64,000 nucleotides of DNA from Desulfosarcina widdelii (GTDB lineage Bacteria > Desulfobacterota > Desulfobacteria > Desulfobacterales > Desulfosarcinaceae). The DNA is taken from the NCBI RefSeq assembly GCF_009688965.1, contig NZ_AP021875.1, positions 5,890,001 to 5,954,000 of the forward strand, read 5' to 3'. Below the pieces are notes generated by a model. The model saw only the letters and a list, made by a program, of their open reading frames with translations. It was not told the origin of the DNA and searched no databases. Position numbers and translations under genes: made by a program. Below are positions 34,555-45,310 of this stretch, one piece after another (the stretch's first letter is position 1; every line of letters begins with the position of its first letter).

Positions 34555-36240
34555 ATGCCCTTTCCTTTTTCCAGCAGCCGCATCCGCGGCATTCGTCATT
34601 TTGGTCTGATTTCGCGCGTACTCATCAAGCACGGCATGGGAGAAATTGCCGACCGGCTGAAAGGACGAACCGGCACCAAAATCAAGTCCGGCCTGCCCGA
34701 TCCCGTGCGGGTCCGCCGCACCCTGGAGGAGTTGGGTCCCAGCTTCATCAAGTTGGGCCAGCTCATGAGTACCCGTGCCGACCTGTTCCCCCCGGAGTAC
34801 ATTCACGAACTCACCAAACTGCAGGACCAGGTGCCGCCGGTGCCTTTCGAGGAGATCCGCCGCCTGGTTGAAGCGGAGCTGGACCAGCCGCTGGAGCGGC
34901 TTTTTGAAAGCATCGACGAAAAGGCAATGGCCGCCGCCTCGGTGGCCCAGGTGCACAGCGCCCGGTTGAAAAGCGGCGAGAAGGTGGCCGTGAAGGTGAT
35001 CCGGCCGGGCATCGAGAAGCGCATCCGCAAGGACATCCAGGTGATGTACTATTTTGCCGCCCGCTTCGAGCGCAGTTTCGATCTGGGGCGTATCGTGGGG
35101 GCCGTCAACCTGGTCAAGGAGTTCGAGCGCACCATTTTCCGCGAATTGGACATGCTCATTGAAGCCGGCAACATCGAACGGTTCAGCCGCAGCTTCGCCG
35201 AAGTCGATGAAATCTGCATCCCCAAAGTATATTGGGACTTCACGTCCAAATCGGTGCTGGTCATGGAGCATGTCGAGGGAATCAAGATGGACCGGGTGGA
35301 TGAAATCCGGCGCCAGGGCATCGATCCGCAAGAGGTGGCCATGATCGGCCTGCGCTCCTTTTCCCGCCAGCTCATGGCCGCAGGCATCTTTCACGCCGAC
35401 CCCCATCCGGGCAACACCATCGTCATGCCGGACGGCCGGGTGGGCCTGGTGGACTTCGGCATCGTGGGGTACCTGGACGAAGAGACCATGATGCAGGTCG
35501 CCCACCTGTTTCTGGGCTTCGCCGAGCACGACTACGACATGGTCATGGAGGCCTTCGAGGCCGCCGGCCTGATCGATCCCCGCATCATGGATATGAAAAG
35601 CTTCCGGGTGGACCTGAAGGACATGGCCGAACCGTTCTATGGCCGCTCCCTGAAAACCATCTCGGTCAAGGATGTCTACGACCAGGTCATGCGCCTGGTT
35701 TTCAAGTACCGCATCCGCCTGCCGCGCAACCTGCTGCTGCTGTTCAAGACCTTTATCCAGACCGAGGCCCTGGGCAAAATTCTCGGTTCCGAGGCCAGCC
35801 TCCTGGAAGTGACCCGGCCCTATGCCAGGAAACTTTTGCAGCGGGGCTACGAGGCCCACAAGGTGTTCAAGAACATGGGGCGGGACATGAAGCTGTTCAG
35901 CGGCTACCTGCGCCAGATGCCCCACCTGGCCCACGGCCTGTTCAAACGCCTGGCTACCGAGACCCCCAGCATCGAGCTGAATCACACCGGATTGGACGAT
36001 ACCTCCAAGAAATTCGAGCACGGCATCAACCGTCTGACCTTAGGGCTGGTGGTGGCCGCTTCCCTCATCGCCGCCTCCCTGATTCTCAACTCTACCCGCA
36101 GGGTATTGCTCTTCGAGGTCGATTTCTTTGGCGTGCAGACTCTCTCGGTAACGGATCTGTTGGGCTTTACCGGATACATCATCGCCACCTTCCTGGGATT
36201 GTGGCTGGTGTTCTCGATTATCCGTTCCGGGAAGTTATAA
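34555..36240 (+). CDS. UbiB/ABC1 (ADCK) atypical kinase family protein
   Basis: A 561-residue protein with AGGATAG upstream. Family markers: LGPSFIKLGQLMSTRADLFP (the KxGQ motif), AAASVAQVHSA (Ala-rich loop), VAVKVIRPG (Lys), FHADPHPGNT (catalytic loop) and GLVDFGIVG (DFG). Two membrane spans close the C-terminus (LGLVVAASLIAASLIL and LLGFTGYIIATFLGLWLVF). UbiB proteins are ATPases that assist ubiquinone and other lipid quinone biosynthesis. Anaerobic Desulfobacterota usually have menaquinone, so the role here may be broader lipid handling. Preceded by the zinc-ribbon gene; converges on the multiheme cytochrome gene. Confidence 0.92.
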   Translation: MPFPFSSSRIRGIRHFGLISRVLIKHGMGEIADRLKGRTGTKIKSGLPDPVRVRRTLEELGPSFIKLGQLMSTRADLFPPEYIHELTKLQDQVPPVPFEEIRRLVEAELDQPLERLFESIDEKAMAAASVAQVHSARLKSGEKVAVKVIRPGIEKRIRKDIQVMYYFAARFERSFDLGRIVGAVNLVKEFERTIFRELDMLIEAGNIERFSRSFAEVDEICIPKVYWDFTSKSVLVMEHVEGIKMDRVDEIRRQGIDPQEVAMIGLRSFSRQLMAAGIFHADPHPGNTIVMPDGRVGLVDFGIVGYLDEETMMQVAHLFLGFAEHDYDMVMEAFEAAGLIDPRIMDMKSFRVDLKDMAEPFYGRSLKTISVKDVYDQVMRLVFKYRIRLPRNLLLLFKTFIQTEALGKILGSEASLLEVTRPYARKLLQRGYEAHKVFKNMGRDMKLFSGYLRQMPHLAHGLFKRLATETPSIELNHTGLDDTSKKFEHGINRLTLGLVVAASLIAASLILNSTRRVLLFEVDFFGVQTLSVTDLLGFTGYIIATFLGLWLVFSIIRSGKL

Positions 36241-36313
36241 AGTCGGACAGGCACAACAACCCGCAACTCGCCCCAAGTTTTCAATCTTCCAGATTCGGTA
36301 ATCTTGACGGGGT

Positions 36314-38632
36314 TCAATGCCCCTTTCGTTCGATGATCGTCAGCATCTCCCGGCCGGCGGCCATCTCCGGGTGGGCCGCCTGAAGGCGCTCGGCCATCAG
36401 TCGCGCCCGGTCCCACTGTCCGCGCTGCATGTAAAAAACCGCCAGCGCATAGAGGTAGTCCGGGTTGTCCGGCTCCACGCTCAGCGCACGGTTCAGGGCG
36501 CTTTCGGCTTCATCGTCGCGTTTGATCTGCTGGAGAAGCAGCCCCAGGTTGTATTGAATTCGCGAGCGCTGCGGTAAACCGGCGGCTGCATCGCCCAGGA
36601 ATACCACCGATTCCTCCAAGCGATTTTCCTCGGCCAGCAACAGACCCAATGAGTATTTGATTTCGTAAAAGTTCGGGTGATCGGTGACGACCTCCCTTAG
36701 CAATCGCTCGGCATCGTCGTTTTTGCCCTGGCGATTGTAGAGCATGGCCAGGTTGACCTTGGCCGGGTAAAACTCCCTGTCGATGGCGATGGCCTTAAGG
36801 TAGTGCTGCTCCGCCCGGGCAGGATCTTGGAGGTTGATGTATAAATTGCCCAGGTTGTGACGGGAGGGGGCGAAATCGGCGGTTCGCTCCATGGCCCGGA
36901 GATATTCGGCCAGGGCTTTTTCGAATTGCCGGCGGGTGTCCGCCGGCAATTTCTCTCTCGGAATGGCCGCCAGCGCGGCGGCAGCTTCGTTGCGTACCGC
37001 CCGGACCGGATCGTAGAGCATGGGCGACAGCAGTTTCAGGCGCTCGGCAGGATCAGGCTGGGGCAGCTGGCGCACGGCGGTCTGCCGAACCATGGAATCC
37101 TCGTCGTTCAGCGCCGCCGCGAATTGGGAAAGAACCTTGTCGCCACCATAACCTGCCAGTTCGGACAAGGCCGTGGCCCGGACGATGGTCGGGTAAAGCC
37201 GGTCCCCGGCCAGGGAGACCAGCGCATCCAGGGCTTCCGGGTGGCGCTGACGGCCGGCATCGAGAACTTCGCCGTAATGGGGACGCTGGGTTTGGCCATA
37301 CCATTTGGCCATGGCGTCCACCGACCACTGGGTGGTTTTGTTTACATGGCAGCGGTCGCAGGCGTTGGGAACCCCCATTTCCAAGGTCAGATCCGGGCGC
37401 GGCAGGCGGAAACTGTGATCGGGGCGATAATCGATGCCCATGTAATGGCGGCCGGGCATGTGGCAGGCTTCGCACTGGGCGCCGCTGCCCACTTCGAAAA
37501 GTACTTCTCCCGATGCGGATTTAATCGGCTCGCCGGTTTCGCCCCGAGTCTTGTGGAAATGATGCCCTTTCCGGTTGTAGATGGCCGCCCTGTGGCATTG
37601 CAGACACAGGTCGTTGCCGTCCTTGATGCGCCGGATGCTGTGAACGTCGTGGCAATCGCTGCAGCGGACGTCCCGCGCGTACATCTTGCTCTGCATGAAT
37701 GATCCGTACACATAAACCTCATCCAGAATCTGCCCGTCGGCAAAATAGAGCCCTTCGGTCAAAAGCTGGGGGAGGCCGTAGTCCAGAAAATCGGCATGGC
37801 GGTGGATGTTGTCATCCATGGACATGCGCCGGGAGTGACAGGGCGCGCACAGGTCGATCTGCTGCCCGGCGGTGAGATCCCGCGTTTTAACGGCCAGGGC
37901 ATGATTTTCCGTCGCCGGTCGGCCCATTTCCGGCAGCTTGGCCCAGTCCACATGGGCCGAGCCGGGCCCGTGGCAGGCCTCGCAGCCCACGCTGATTTCC
38001 GACCAGGTGGTGGCATACGTGTCCTTGTTGTAGTCGTAATTCTTTTTCAGGTCCGTGGAATGGCACTCGGCGCACATACCGTTCCAATTCTGTCCGTTGT
38101 TGGTCCAATAGAGCCAGTCATCGGGATCCAGCGGCGCATCCGGGTAAAGGTGATACCAACGCTTTTTGACCGCGTCCCAGGCAATGGGCAGGCATTGCAG
38201 GCGCCCGCCGGGGAAGGGGATCAGGTATTGTTGCAGCGGGTACCAGCCGAAGGTATGGGTGATCTGGAACTCGCCGGGCTTGCCGTCGGCTCCCCGGGTG
38301 TGCACGTAATGCTTGCCGTCGCGGCGGTAGAACCGGGAAGTCTGGCCAAAATATGTGAATTCGGCGTCATTGAAATCACCCAGGACGCTATGCTCGTCGG
38401 CGAGTGCCATGGCCCACCGGTGGTGAGAACCGGACCACTTGTCATATTCGGTTTTATGGCAATCCCGGCAGGCCTCGCTGCCCACGAATCGAGCAATTTG
38501 CCCGTGATCTTCTCCCTTGCGTATGGGTGACGACGGTTGGTTTTTCAGGTGATAGATGGGAAGAATCAGGACGATCACTAGGGTTGCGATGATACCGGCA
38601 ATCTTCCAGGCGGTATTGGGGTCTTTACTCAT
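36314..38632 (-). CDS. Octaheme c-type cytochrome with HEAT-like and TPR C-terminus
   Basis: A 772-residue protein. An N-terminal anchor or signal (GIIATLVIVLILPIYHL, about 12-28) precedes eight CxxCH haem sites: CRDCH, CAECH, CEACH, CAPCH, CSDCH, CLQCH, CEACH and CDRCH (residues about 55-445), arranged as in the cytochrome c-554/NrfB-like family. Residues about 465-575 read as HEAT-like repeats and 580-765 as tetratricopeptide repeats (RHNLGNLYINLQDPARAEQHYLKA, RIQYNLGLLLQQIKRDDEAE). Located in the periplasm, it could carry electrons from the cytochrome b/Rieske pair encoded just upstream; the Rieske stop is 9 bases away. The haem-binding and TPR parts suggest a docking platform. Confidence 0.9.
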   Translation of the reverse strand: MSKDPNTAWKIAGIIATLVIVLILPIYHLKNQPSSPIRKGEDHGQIARFVGSEACRDCHKTEYDKWSGSHHRWAMALADEHSVLGDFNDAEFTYFGQTSRFYRRDGKHYVHTRGADGKPGEFQITHTFGWYPLQQYLIPFPGGRLQCLPIAWDAVKKRWYHLYPDAPLDPDDWLYWTNNGQNWNGMCAECHSTDLKKNYDYNKDTYATTWSEISVGCEACHGPGSAHVDWAKLPEMGRPATENHALAVKTRDLTAGQQIDLCAPCHSRRMSMDDNIHRHADFLDYGLPQLLTEGLYFADGQILDEVYVYGSFMQSKMYARDVRCSDCHDVHSIRRIKDGNDLCLQCHRAAIYNRKGHHFHKTRGETGEPIKSASGEVLFEVGSGAQCEACHMPGRHYMGIDYRPDHSFRLPRPDLTLEMGVPNACDRCHVNKTTQWSVDAMAKWYGQTQRPHYGEVLDAGRQRHPEALDALVSLAGDRLYPTIVRATALSELAGYGGDKVLSQFAAALNDEDSMVRQTAVRQLPQPDPAERLKLLSPMLYDPVRAVRNEAAAALAAIPREKLPADTRRQFEKALAEYLRAMERTADFAPSRHNLGNLYINLQDPARAEQHYLKAIAIDREFYPAKVNLAMLYNRQGKNDDAERLLREVVTDHPNFYEIKYSLGLLLAEENRLEESVVFLGDAAAGLPQRSRIQYNLGLLLQQIKRDDEAESALNRALSVEPDNPDYLYALAVFYMQRGQWDRARLMAERLQAAHPEMAAGREMLTIIERKGH

Positions 38633-38641
38633 CGGCTAAAC

Positions 38642-39160
38642 TCAGGTCTTTTTTGCATAGGCGACTTGGTCTTCTCTGAACCGATCCCGTTTGATGGTCA
38701 TGGCGGTATCCACCCGCACCACCTCATTTTCGATGAAGATGGGATGCAGGGCCATGGCATGGGGAGCCGGCGAGCGCAGAACATCGCCATGGATGTCGAA
38801 GGCCGAGGAATGGCATGGGCACAAAAACTTCTTCTCCTCCTCGATCCAGGGGAGCGTACACCCCAGGTGCGGACACCGCCGGGACAGCGCCAGAAATCCG
38901 CCGTCTTCCAATCGGGCCAGATAAAACCGTCCCCTTGGAAAAGCGGTCACCGTCCCGCAGGCAAAGGCATCCACAGCACCGGCTTGCATGACGGTTTCCG
39001 GATCCCCGCCCTGCCTGACCCCGCGGTCGGGGCGCAGAAAGGATGTCACCACCCAGAAAAGCTCCGCCAGGGCCGCCAAGCCCAGCCCCACCCAGAGAAA
39101 AGAGAGGAACCGCCTGCGGGGAGTGGCAGCGTTGTTGTTCTTTGAATCGGAATTCTCCAA
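38642..39160 (-). CDS. Rieske iron-sulfur protein of a cytochrome bc complex
   Basis: A 172-residue protein starting at TTG (39158-39160) with GAGGT 5 bases upstream. One N-terminal transmembrane anchor (FLSFLWVGLGLAALAELFWVV) with a preceding twin-Arg (PRRRFLSFLW), consistent with Tat insertion. The Rieske cluster ligands are CPHLGC and CPCHSS (box 1 CxHxxC, box 2 CxxH), with the redox-tuning Ser in box 2. It transfers electrons from quinol to a c-type cytochrome. Second gene of the operon cytochrome b - Rieske - octaheme cytochrome. Confidence 0.93.
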   Translation of the reverse strand: MENSDSKNNNAATPRRRFLSFLWVGLGLAALAELFWVVTSFLRPDRGVRQGGDPETVMQAGAVDAFACGTVTAFPRGRFYLARLEDGGFLALSRRCPHLGCTLPWIEEEKKFLCPCHSSAFDIHGDVLRSPAPHAMALHPIFIENEVVRVDTAMTIKRDRFREDQVAYAKKT

Positions 39161-39182
39161 ACTTACCTCACTTAAAGGCGAC

Positions 39183-40544
39183 TCACCAAGGTAGAGACAG
39201 GGCCATCCCTTCGCCCCTGAACCACACGCCGGTGATTGTCAGAATGGCATAGGATGTCGCCAGCAGAATAAAAACCGATTGAACCGTTTCGTTTTTCGTG
39301 GCGTGAAATGTTATTTTTATTACTGCGTAATACCCGCCAATGGCAAGCAGCACCACCAGTGTTGGAAACCACCCATCGGCAAGCGCCGGAGCAAGACCGC
39401 CCGGAGAAGATCCGGCACCGGCAAACCACGTATCCGCCAGGATCAAAAGCGGCACGGCGACCAGAGCCGCAGCGGCGGCCACGCCGGCTGTCCTGCGCCC
39501 TTTTCGGGAGGCGAACCAGATCCCGCCTGTATCCGTTTTGTAGTTTAGATAGGGAATGGACAGCAGCCCAAAGCCGACGGCGAGTGGGATGACAAAAACT
39601 GCGAACACCGGATGGAAATGCAGCAAAAGCTCCTGGAGGCCGGCAAAGTACCAGGGGGCCCGGGTCGGGTTGGGGCTCAGGCCGGGATTGCCCGGTTCGC
39701 CCAGGGGGATGTCCACGAGGGCCGCGAGCAGCAGCACGGCCGCAATCAGCACCAGGGCCGTGGCGGTTTCGCGCAGCAGAAGGTCTGGAACCACCGGCGC
39801 ACGGGCCGGGTTTTCCTGCACGGATTCATCCACAGGCGCATCTATTGGCCGGAGAACCACGAGACCTTTGGCTTTACGGATGCGCCAGAAGTGATAGGCC
39901 ATCAGGGCCATCAAAACCACCGGCAACACGGCGGTATGCAAGCCATAAAAAAGTTGTAGTGTCCGGGGACCGAGTTCTCCGTCGCTGAGGATCGTTTCCC
40001 TGAGATAGGCGCCAACCAAGGGAACGTATTCCAGCATTCCGGTGGAGACGGTCACGGCCCAGTAGGCGAGCTGGTCCCAGGGCAGCAGGTAGCCGGTGAA
40101 GTTGGCGCCCAACACAACCGTCATCAGTCCAAGACCGACAACCCAGTTGAATTGGCGGGGTCGGTGAAAGGCGCCGGTACAAAAAACTCGCAGCATGTGC
40201 AGGAACATCACGGCCACCAAAAGGTGTGCGCACCAGTAATGCAGATTGCGGACCAGCTTACCGTAAGGCGTGCCGGAGATCAGTGCCTGAACCGAGGCAT
40301 GGGCGGCAACCGGGGTTGGCTCATAGGCGAATTTGAGAAGCAGGCCGCTTGCCAGCAGGAGCACAATCAGGGTGGCTGCCATGCCGCCCAGGCCCCAGGT
40401 GAGAGAAAAGTGCAAGGTTTCCCGCGGGATCGTCGTCGGCCTGAAATGAAGGGCCAGATTCCTCAACAGGAAACGGCTGTCCCGGCGCCCGGCTTGGCTG
40501 CGCCATGACGCCGGCAAAATGGATTTGAAAGCCTGCTGCGGCAA
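39183..40544 (-). CDS. Cytochrome b of a bc-type quinol-oxidising complex (b6 and subunit IV fused)
   Basis: A 453-residue integral membrane protein. The start is TTG at 40542-40544 with GGAG 8 bases upstream; no earlier ATG is available. Haem-binding His pairs lie in NLHYWCAHLLVAVMFLHMLRVF and FYGLHTAVLPVVLMALMAYHFW. The b6-like N-terminal half joins a subunit IV-like part with APWYFAGLQELLLHF, where the PEWY motif is replaced by APWY; other members of this group also lack the Glu. About ten spans. Operates with the downstream Rieske and multiheme cytochrome genes. Confidence 0.92.
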   Translation of the reverse strand: MPQQAFKSILPASWRSQAGRRDSRFLLRNLALHFRPTTIPRETLHFSLTWGLGGMAATLIVLLLASGLLLKFAYEPTPVAAHASVQALISGTPYGKLVRNLHYWCAHLLVAVMFLHMLRVFCTGAFHRPRQFNWVVGLGLMTVVLGANFTGYLLPWDQLAYWAVTVSTGMLEYVPLVGAYLRETILSDGELGPRTLQLFYGLHTAVLPVVLMALMAYHFWRIRKAKGLVVLRPIDAPVDESVQENPARAPVVPDLLLRETATALVLIAAVLLLAALVDIPLGEPGNPGLSPNPTRAPWYFAGLQELLLHFHPVFAVFVIPLAVGFGLLSIPYLNYKTDTGGIWFASRKGRRTAGVAAAAALVAVPLLILADTWFAGAGSSPGGLAPALADGWFPTLVVLLAIGGYYAVIKITFHATKNETVQSVFILLATSYAILTITGVWFRGEGMALSLPW

Positions 40545-40560
40545 GGATGTGCTCCGTTGG

Positions 40561-40653
40561 GCGGTTCGTTTTTGGCCGTTAGCAATTAGCGGTTAGCCTA
40601 AAAACCAATTTTTAACACGTTTGGCCAACGGCTAACAGCTAAAAGCGAACCGC
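40561..40653. repeat. Long inverted repeat between the HAD phosphatase and cytochrome b genes
   Basis: Arms of 23 bases (40561-40583 and 40631-40653) match at 20 of 23 positions; the left arm begins GCGGTTCGTTTTTGGCC and the right arm ends AAAAGCGAACCGC. The loop of 47 bases contains a further GGTTAGCC/GGCTAACA pair. It may end transcription of the upstream HAD gene or be a mobile palindromic element. Confidence 0.6.
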
Positions 40654-40658
40654 TTATT

Positions 40659-41645
40659 TCACTTGTCAGGATAAATTTGTTTCCAGTCCTTTTTCATGTC
40701 TACCACAGTCCAGTCCTTTGCGTGGGCTTCGTCAAGGGCCTTGTCCAGGCGGCCAATGTGCGAGTCGCGATCATAGGCCCACTCGCGTTCGCCATCCGTG
40801 TGGTGGACCAGAAGGGCGAACCGGGCGCCTTGACCGGCCATAGTCCACTGAAGCATCTGCAGGTCGCCGTCGGAGTTGCCGAAGGCAGCGATGGGCCGGC
40901 GGCCGATGTGCGCGTTGATGCCGACCGGTTTGCCTTCCTTGTCATCGATGAAATCGAGTTCCGCCAGCCTTACGAGCACGGGTTTTCCGTCGCGCATTTC
41001 AAATTTTGTTTTGATGCTGCTGCCCACCACCTGTTCCGGCGGGATACCATAGACCGCTTCCGTCCAGGGGCGCATGAATTCGATGCCACCACCCGAGACA
41101 ATATAGGTCTTGAAAAATTTTGAGCGCAGATAGGTGAGCAATTCGAGCATGGGCTGGTAGACCATCTCGGTATAAAGCCGATTCGTCTTGGGATGTCTCG
41201 CCTGGGAGAGCCAATCCTTCACGATATTTTCGAACTCTGTAGTGGTCATGCCCGCGTGGGAGGCCATGACGATTTGAAGCAACGCTTTTTCACCGCCTTT
41301 AAGAGCGGTCTTCAGGTCGCCCTTAAGCACGGAGGCAAAGGGCTCCTGGGTCTTCCATTCAGGATGCTGCGAGGCGAGTGCCTTGACACGGTCGATGGCA
41401 AAGACAATCTGGAAGTACATGGGCTGCTCCGACCACAGGGTGCCATCATTGTCAAAAGTGGCGATGCGCTCGGCGGGGGGGACATAATCGGGGGAGCCCG
41501 GTGTCGTTGCCTTTTCCACGAAGGCGATGATGGACCTTTTAGACGCCGTGTCGTTCCAGGACGGAAGCGGATCGGCCGCCCGGGCGGCAATCGCCGATGT
41601 GGCGAATAACAGTGCGAAAAACAGCCAAAGAATGCGTGTTTTCAT
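40659..41645 (-). CDS. Secreted HAD superfamily phosphatase-like hydrolase
   Basis: A 328-residue protein from ATG at 41643-41645, with a Sec signal peptide (ILWLFFALLFATSAIAARA). HAD motif I FDNDGTLW (nucleophile Asp and acid Asp), motif II Ser/Thr in YIVSGGG, motif III Lys probably in SSIKTKFE, and motif IV GNSDGDLQML. Members are annotated as periplasmic acid phosphatases or phosphoserine phosphatase-like; the substrate is unknown. It shares direction with the sulfatase gene 71 bases upstream, and both are exported hydrolases, so they may be co-expressed. Confidence 0.87.
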   Translation of the reverse strand: MKTRILWLFFALLFATSAIAARAADPLPSWNDTASKRSIIAFVEKATTPGSPDYVPPAERIATFDNDGTLWSEQPMYFQIVFAIDRVKALASQHPEWKTQEPFASVLKGDLKTALKGGEKALLQIVMASHAGMTTTEFENIVKDWLSQARHPKTNRLYTEMVYQPMLELLTYLRSKFFKTYIVSGGGIEFMRPWTEAVYGIPPEQVVGSSIKTKFEMRDGKPVLVRLAELDFIDDKEGKPVGINAHIGRRPIAAFGNSDGDLQMLQWTMAGQGARFALLVHHTDGEREWAYDRDSHIGRLDKALDEAHAKDWTVVDMKKDWKQIYPDK

Positions 41646-41716
41646 AAAATGCCTGCTTTCATGATGGGAAAATAAAGCAGGGCACCCGTTGCTGGCGCCC
41701 TGCATTAACGACAGGG

Positions 41717-43342
<1,626 letters not shown>

Positions 43343-43779
43343 TGCTGTCTCCTTTCATTCTCTGTTATGATTTTTTGAGCTGGGATACTACTTGTGGCAC
43401 TCGACGTGTTTTTGATGAACCGTCTCTAAGCAAATTCATTGCAAGCCATCAAAAGCAGAATCCACGGGGAGGAATGAGGATGGCCATAACTGAATAAATC
43501 AATAGATAGAACTTGTTGTCTTGCAACGAATCGAACAAACTACAAGCAAGTTTAAACTTAGGATTTTGATCATGCAATCATATTGGAATGTTAATTCTTT
43601 CAGGATAATTGAGAAAGCAGGATCAGCATTTATAATAGCTACGATGTGTCAACTTGCAAACATTTTATCGGTGCGATGCAAATTGGGATTGTAAAAAGCG
43701 TTGACCGTTAGCCCCGGTGATAAGGCCCATCCCCGCGTTGTAAATACCGTTGAAGCCGGGTTTGGATCTCTCAAAAAAC
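43343..43779. other. Intergenic region without a supported gene
   Basis: About 520 bases lie between the sulfatase start and the receiver gene. The left part (43343-43660) is AT-rich and should contain the sulfatase promoter on the minus strand. Short frames present have no family resemblance or ribosome site. Confidence 0.45.
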
Positions 43780-43809
43780 TTGCAAAAAGATTTCGGATGG
43801 TCCTATTCT
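43780..43809 (+). promoter_or_regulatory. Possible sigma70-like promoter for the receiver gene
   Basis: TTGCAA (43780-43785) and TATTCT (43804-43809) are separated by 18 bases, each matching 4 of 6 consensus positions, ending 57 bases before the ATG. Moderate-to-weak evidence. Confidence 0.3.
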
Positions 43810-43866
43810 TATGGCAACGGCTTTTAGGGTGTTCAACGAAACCGCGACATTACGAGACCACCAACC

Positions 43867-44244
43867 ATGATGCATCGCAAAAAAATTCTGATTGTCGATC
43901 CGTCACCCAATTTTCTCCGCCAACTGAAAGAGACCATCGAATTCCACGAAACCCTTGTGGACGTCGCCGATGCGCCCAATGCCGACCGTGCCAGGGAGGT
44001 CCTGAGAAAACACCTTCCCGATGTGGCCTTCATCGAAGTTGAGATGCCTTTGGATGAAGGCCTGGCCCTGATCCGGTCCATCCGCAGGTTGGCGCCGGAC
44101 AGCCGGATTGTCGTGCTGACTGCCAATGCTTCAGAGGATTGCAGAACCCAGTCCCTGGAACATGGCGCCGACGATCATCTTCTCAAGGAAGCGGTTACCG
44201 GCATTCGGCTGGTCGATCTCATTCACGAGATCATTCGCCGGTGA
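43867..44244 (+). CDS. Stand-alone receiver domain with Glu in place of the phospho-acceptor Asp
   Basis: A 125-residue single REC domain: KKILIVDPSPNFL (Asp11), the phospho-site strand VAFIEVEMP with Glu57 where Asp is expected, VVLTANA (Thr85) and DHLLKEAV (Lys107). Everything except the acceptor is conserved. Glu at this position cannot be phosphorylated normally and can mimic the active state. No output domain is fused. It faces the PilZ-type receiver gene tail to tail with 34 bases between them. Confidence 0.85.
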   Translation: MMHRKKILIVDPSPNFLRQLKETIEFHETLVDVADAPNADRAREVLRKHLPDVAFIEVEMPLDEGLALIRSIRRLAPDSRIVVLTANASEDCRTQSLEHGADDHLLKEAVTGIRLVDLIHEIIRR

Positions 44245-44278
44245 GCAATCCTTTGCCGGAGCCGATTGCCGTTTACGG

Positions 44279-45298
44279 TCAGGAGGTGGGGGGGCTCCCC
44301 GGTGCATGGGCGGTAGGCGTGCAGCGGGATTCGGTCAAAGATCGGATGACCTGTTTCTGATAGAGCGTCAATGCTTCGAAGTGCACGCCGATCCCCTTGG
44401 GGTCCCGCCGAACCACCGTCCCTTTGATGCCGCAGGTTTTTTCCAATATGGGAGAGGAAAGGGATACGATCAGCCTCTGTCCCACTTTTAGTGGCTGTTC
44501 GGTTTCGATGTACACACCGCCTTCACTGATATCCCGCATATTGCACTGATAGGTCCAGTCACTGATATCATAATCAACACCCACCAGACAGTCGTAACGG
44601 TCAAATTTCCTCTGGTTGGGCCGCTGACTCTGTTTTTCGTCCAGGATGCGGCCGCTTTCCAGCAGCAGATTCATCAGTGGCGCATCGAACTCCTTTTTGA
44701 TTTCGCAGGGCGCGTAGTCAATATCGATCAGCACGTTTTCCCATGTTAGAATGTGCAGGGCGGCGGCTTTGCCTTCGAGCAGCCCCATTTTAGCGGCGAC
44801 GGGCTTGCCGCCGATTAGGTGGATGGTGCCCAGCTTTCCCTTGGCCGTGATCTGCAGGGTACAGGCGCGCCGCTCCAGTTCGAGCATCTGCAGAAATGAA
44901 GAAAGTGATATGCCCCGTACCTGTCCGCCGTAATCGATCTGAAGTTCGGTGAAAATCCGTTTGGTGAGCATGCTGATATCCAGGGCCTGATCGAAGTGAA
45001 TGACCGAAGGCATCTGCCGCAGTTTGGTGCGGAGCATGGACGATGCATTGTTGGTCATGACGATGGCGCGGGTTTCCGGATAGTCAGCGCCCAATACGGA
45101 CAGCAGTTCAAAGGTATCCATTTCAGGGAGGTGCATACCGGTGATCAGAACGTGGGTCTCGTAGGCGGCGAGGGTGTCGATGGCCGTTTGAATGTTAATC
45201 GCAGGCAGAACCTGTAGAAACGTGCTCTGGCTTTTCAAGAGTCCCACAATTGTATGGAGCGTAACGGGATCGTTGTCGACAATCAGGATGTTTTTCAT
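44279..45298 (-). CDS. Degenerate receiver + DUF4388-like + PilZ domain protein
   Basis: A 339-residue protein. Residues 1-120: receiver-like fold (KNILIVDNDPVTLHTI), but the acceptor position is Gly54 in VLITGMHLPEMD and the conserved Lys is not found (VIHFDQALDI). Residues about 127-220 resemble DUF4388/PATAN-type adaptor regions (SLSSFLQMLELERRACTLQI, GTIHLIGGKPVAAKMG, AALHILTWEN). Residues about 228-320 are a PilZ domain: RKFDRYDCLVGVDY and MRDISEGGVYIET, with the c-di-GMP pattern RxxxR reduced to RKFDR followed by D-x-S-x-G-G. So c-di-GMP may be the input. Start ATG at 45296-45298. Confidence 0.87.
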   Translation of the reverse strand: MKNILIVDNDPVTLHTIVGLLKSQSTFLQVLPAINIQTAIDTLAAYETHVLITGMHLPEMDTFELLSVLGADYPETRAIVMTNNASSMLRTKLRQMPSVIHFDQALDISMLTKRIFTELQIDYGGQVRGISLSSFLQMLELERRACTLQITAKGKLGTIHLIGGKPVAAKMGLLEGKAAALHILTWENVLIDIDYAPCEIKKEFDAPLMNLLLESGRILDEKQSQRPNQRKFDRYDCLVGVDYDISDWTYQCNMRDISEGGVYIETEQPLKVGQRLIVSLSSPILEKTCGIKGTVVRRDPKGIGVHFEALTLYQKQVIRSLTESRCTPTAHAPGSPPTS

Positions 45299-45310
45299 CG
45301 GTTACCTGGC

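Noticed and set aside
43701..44042. Plus-strand frame starting upstream of the receiver gene
   Set aside because: Runs into the receiver gene in another frame and has no motif; more likely leader sequence with a promoter.
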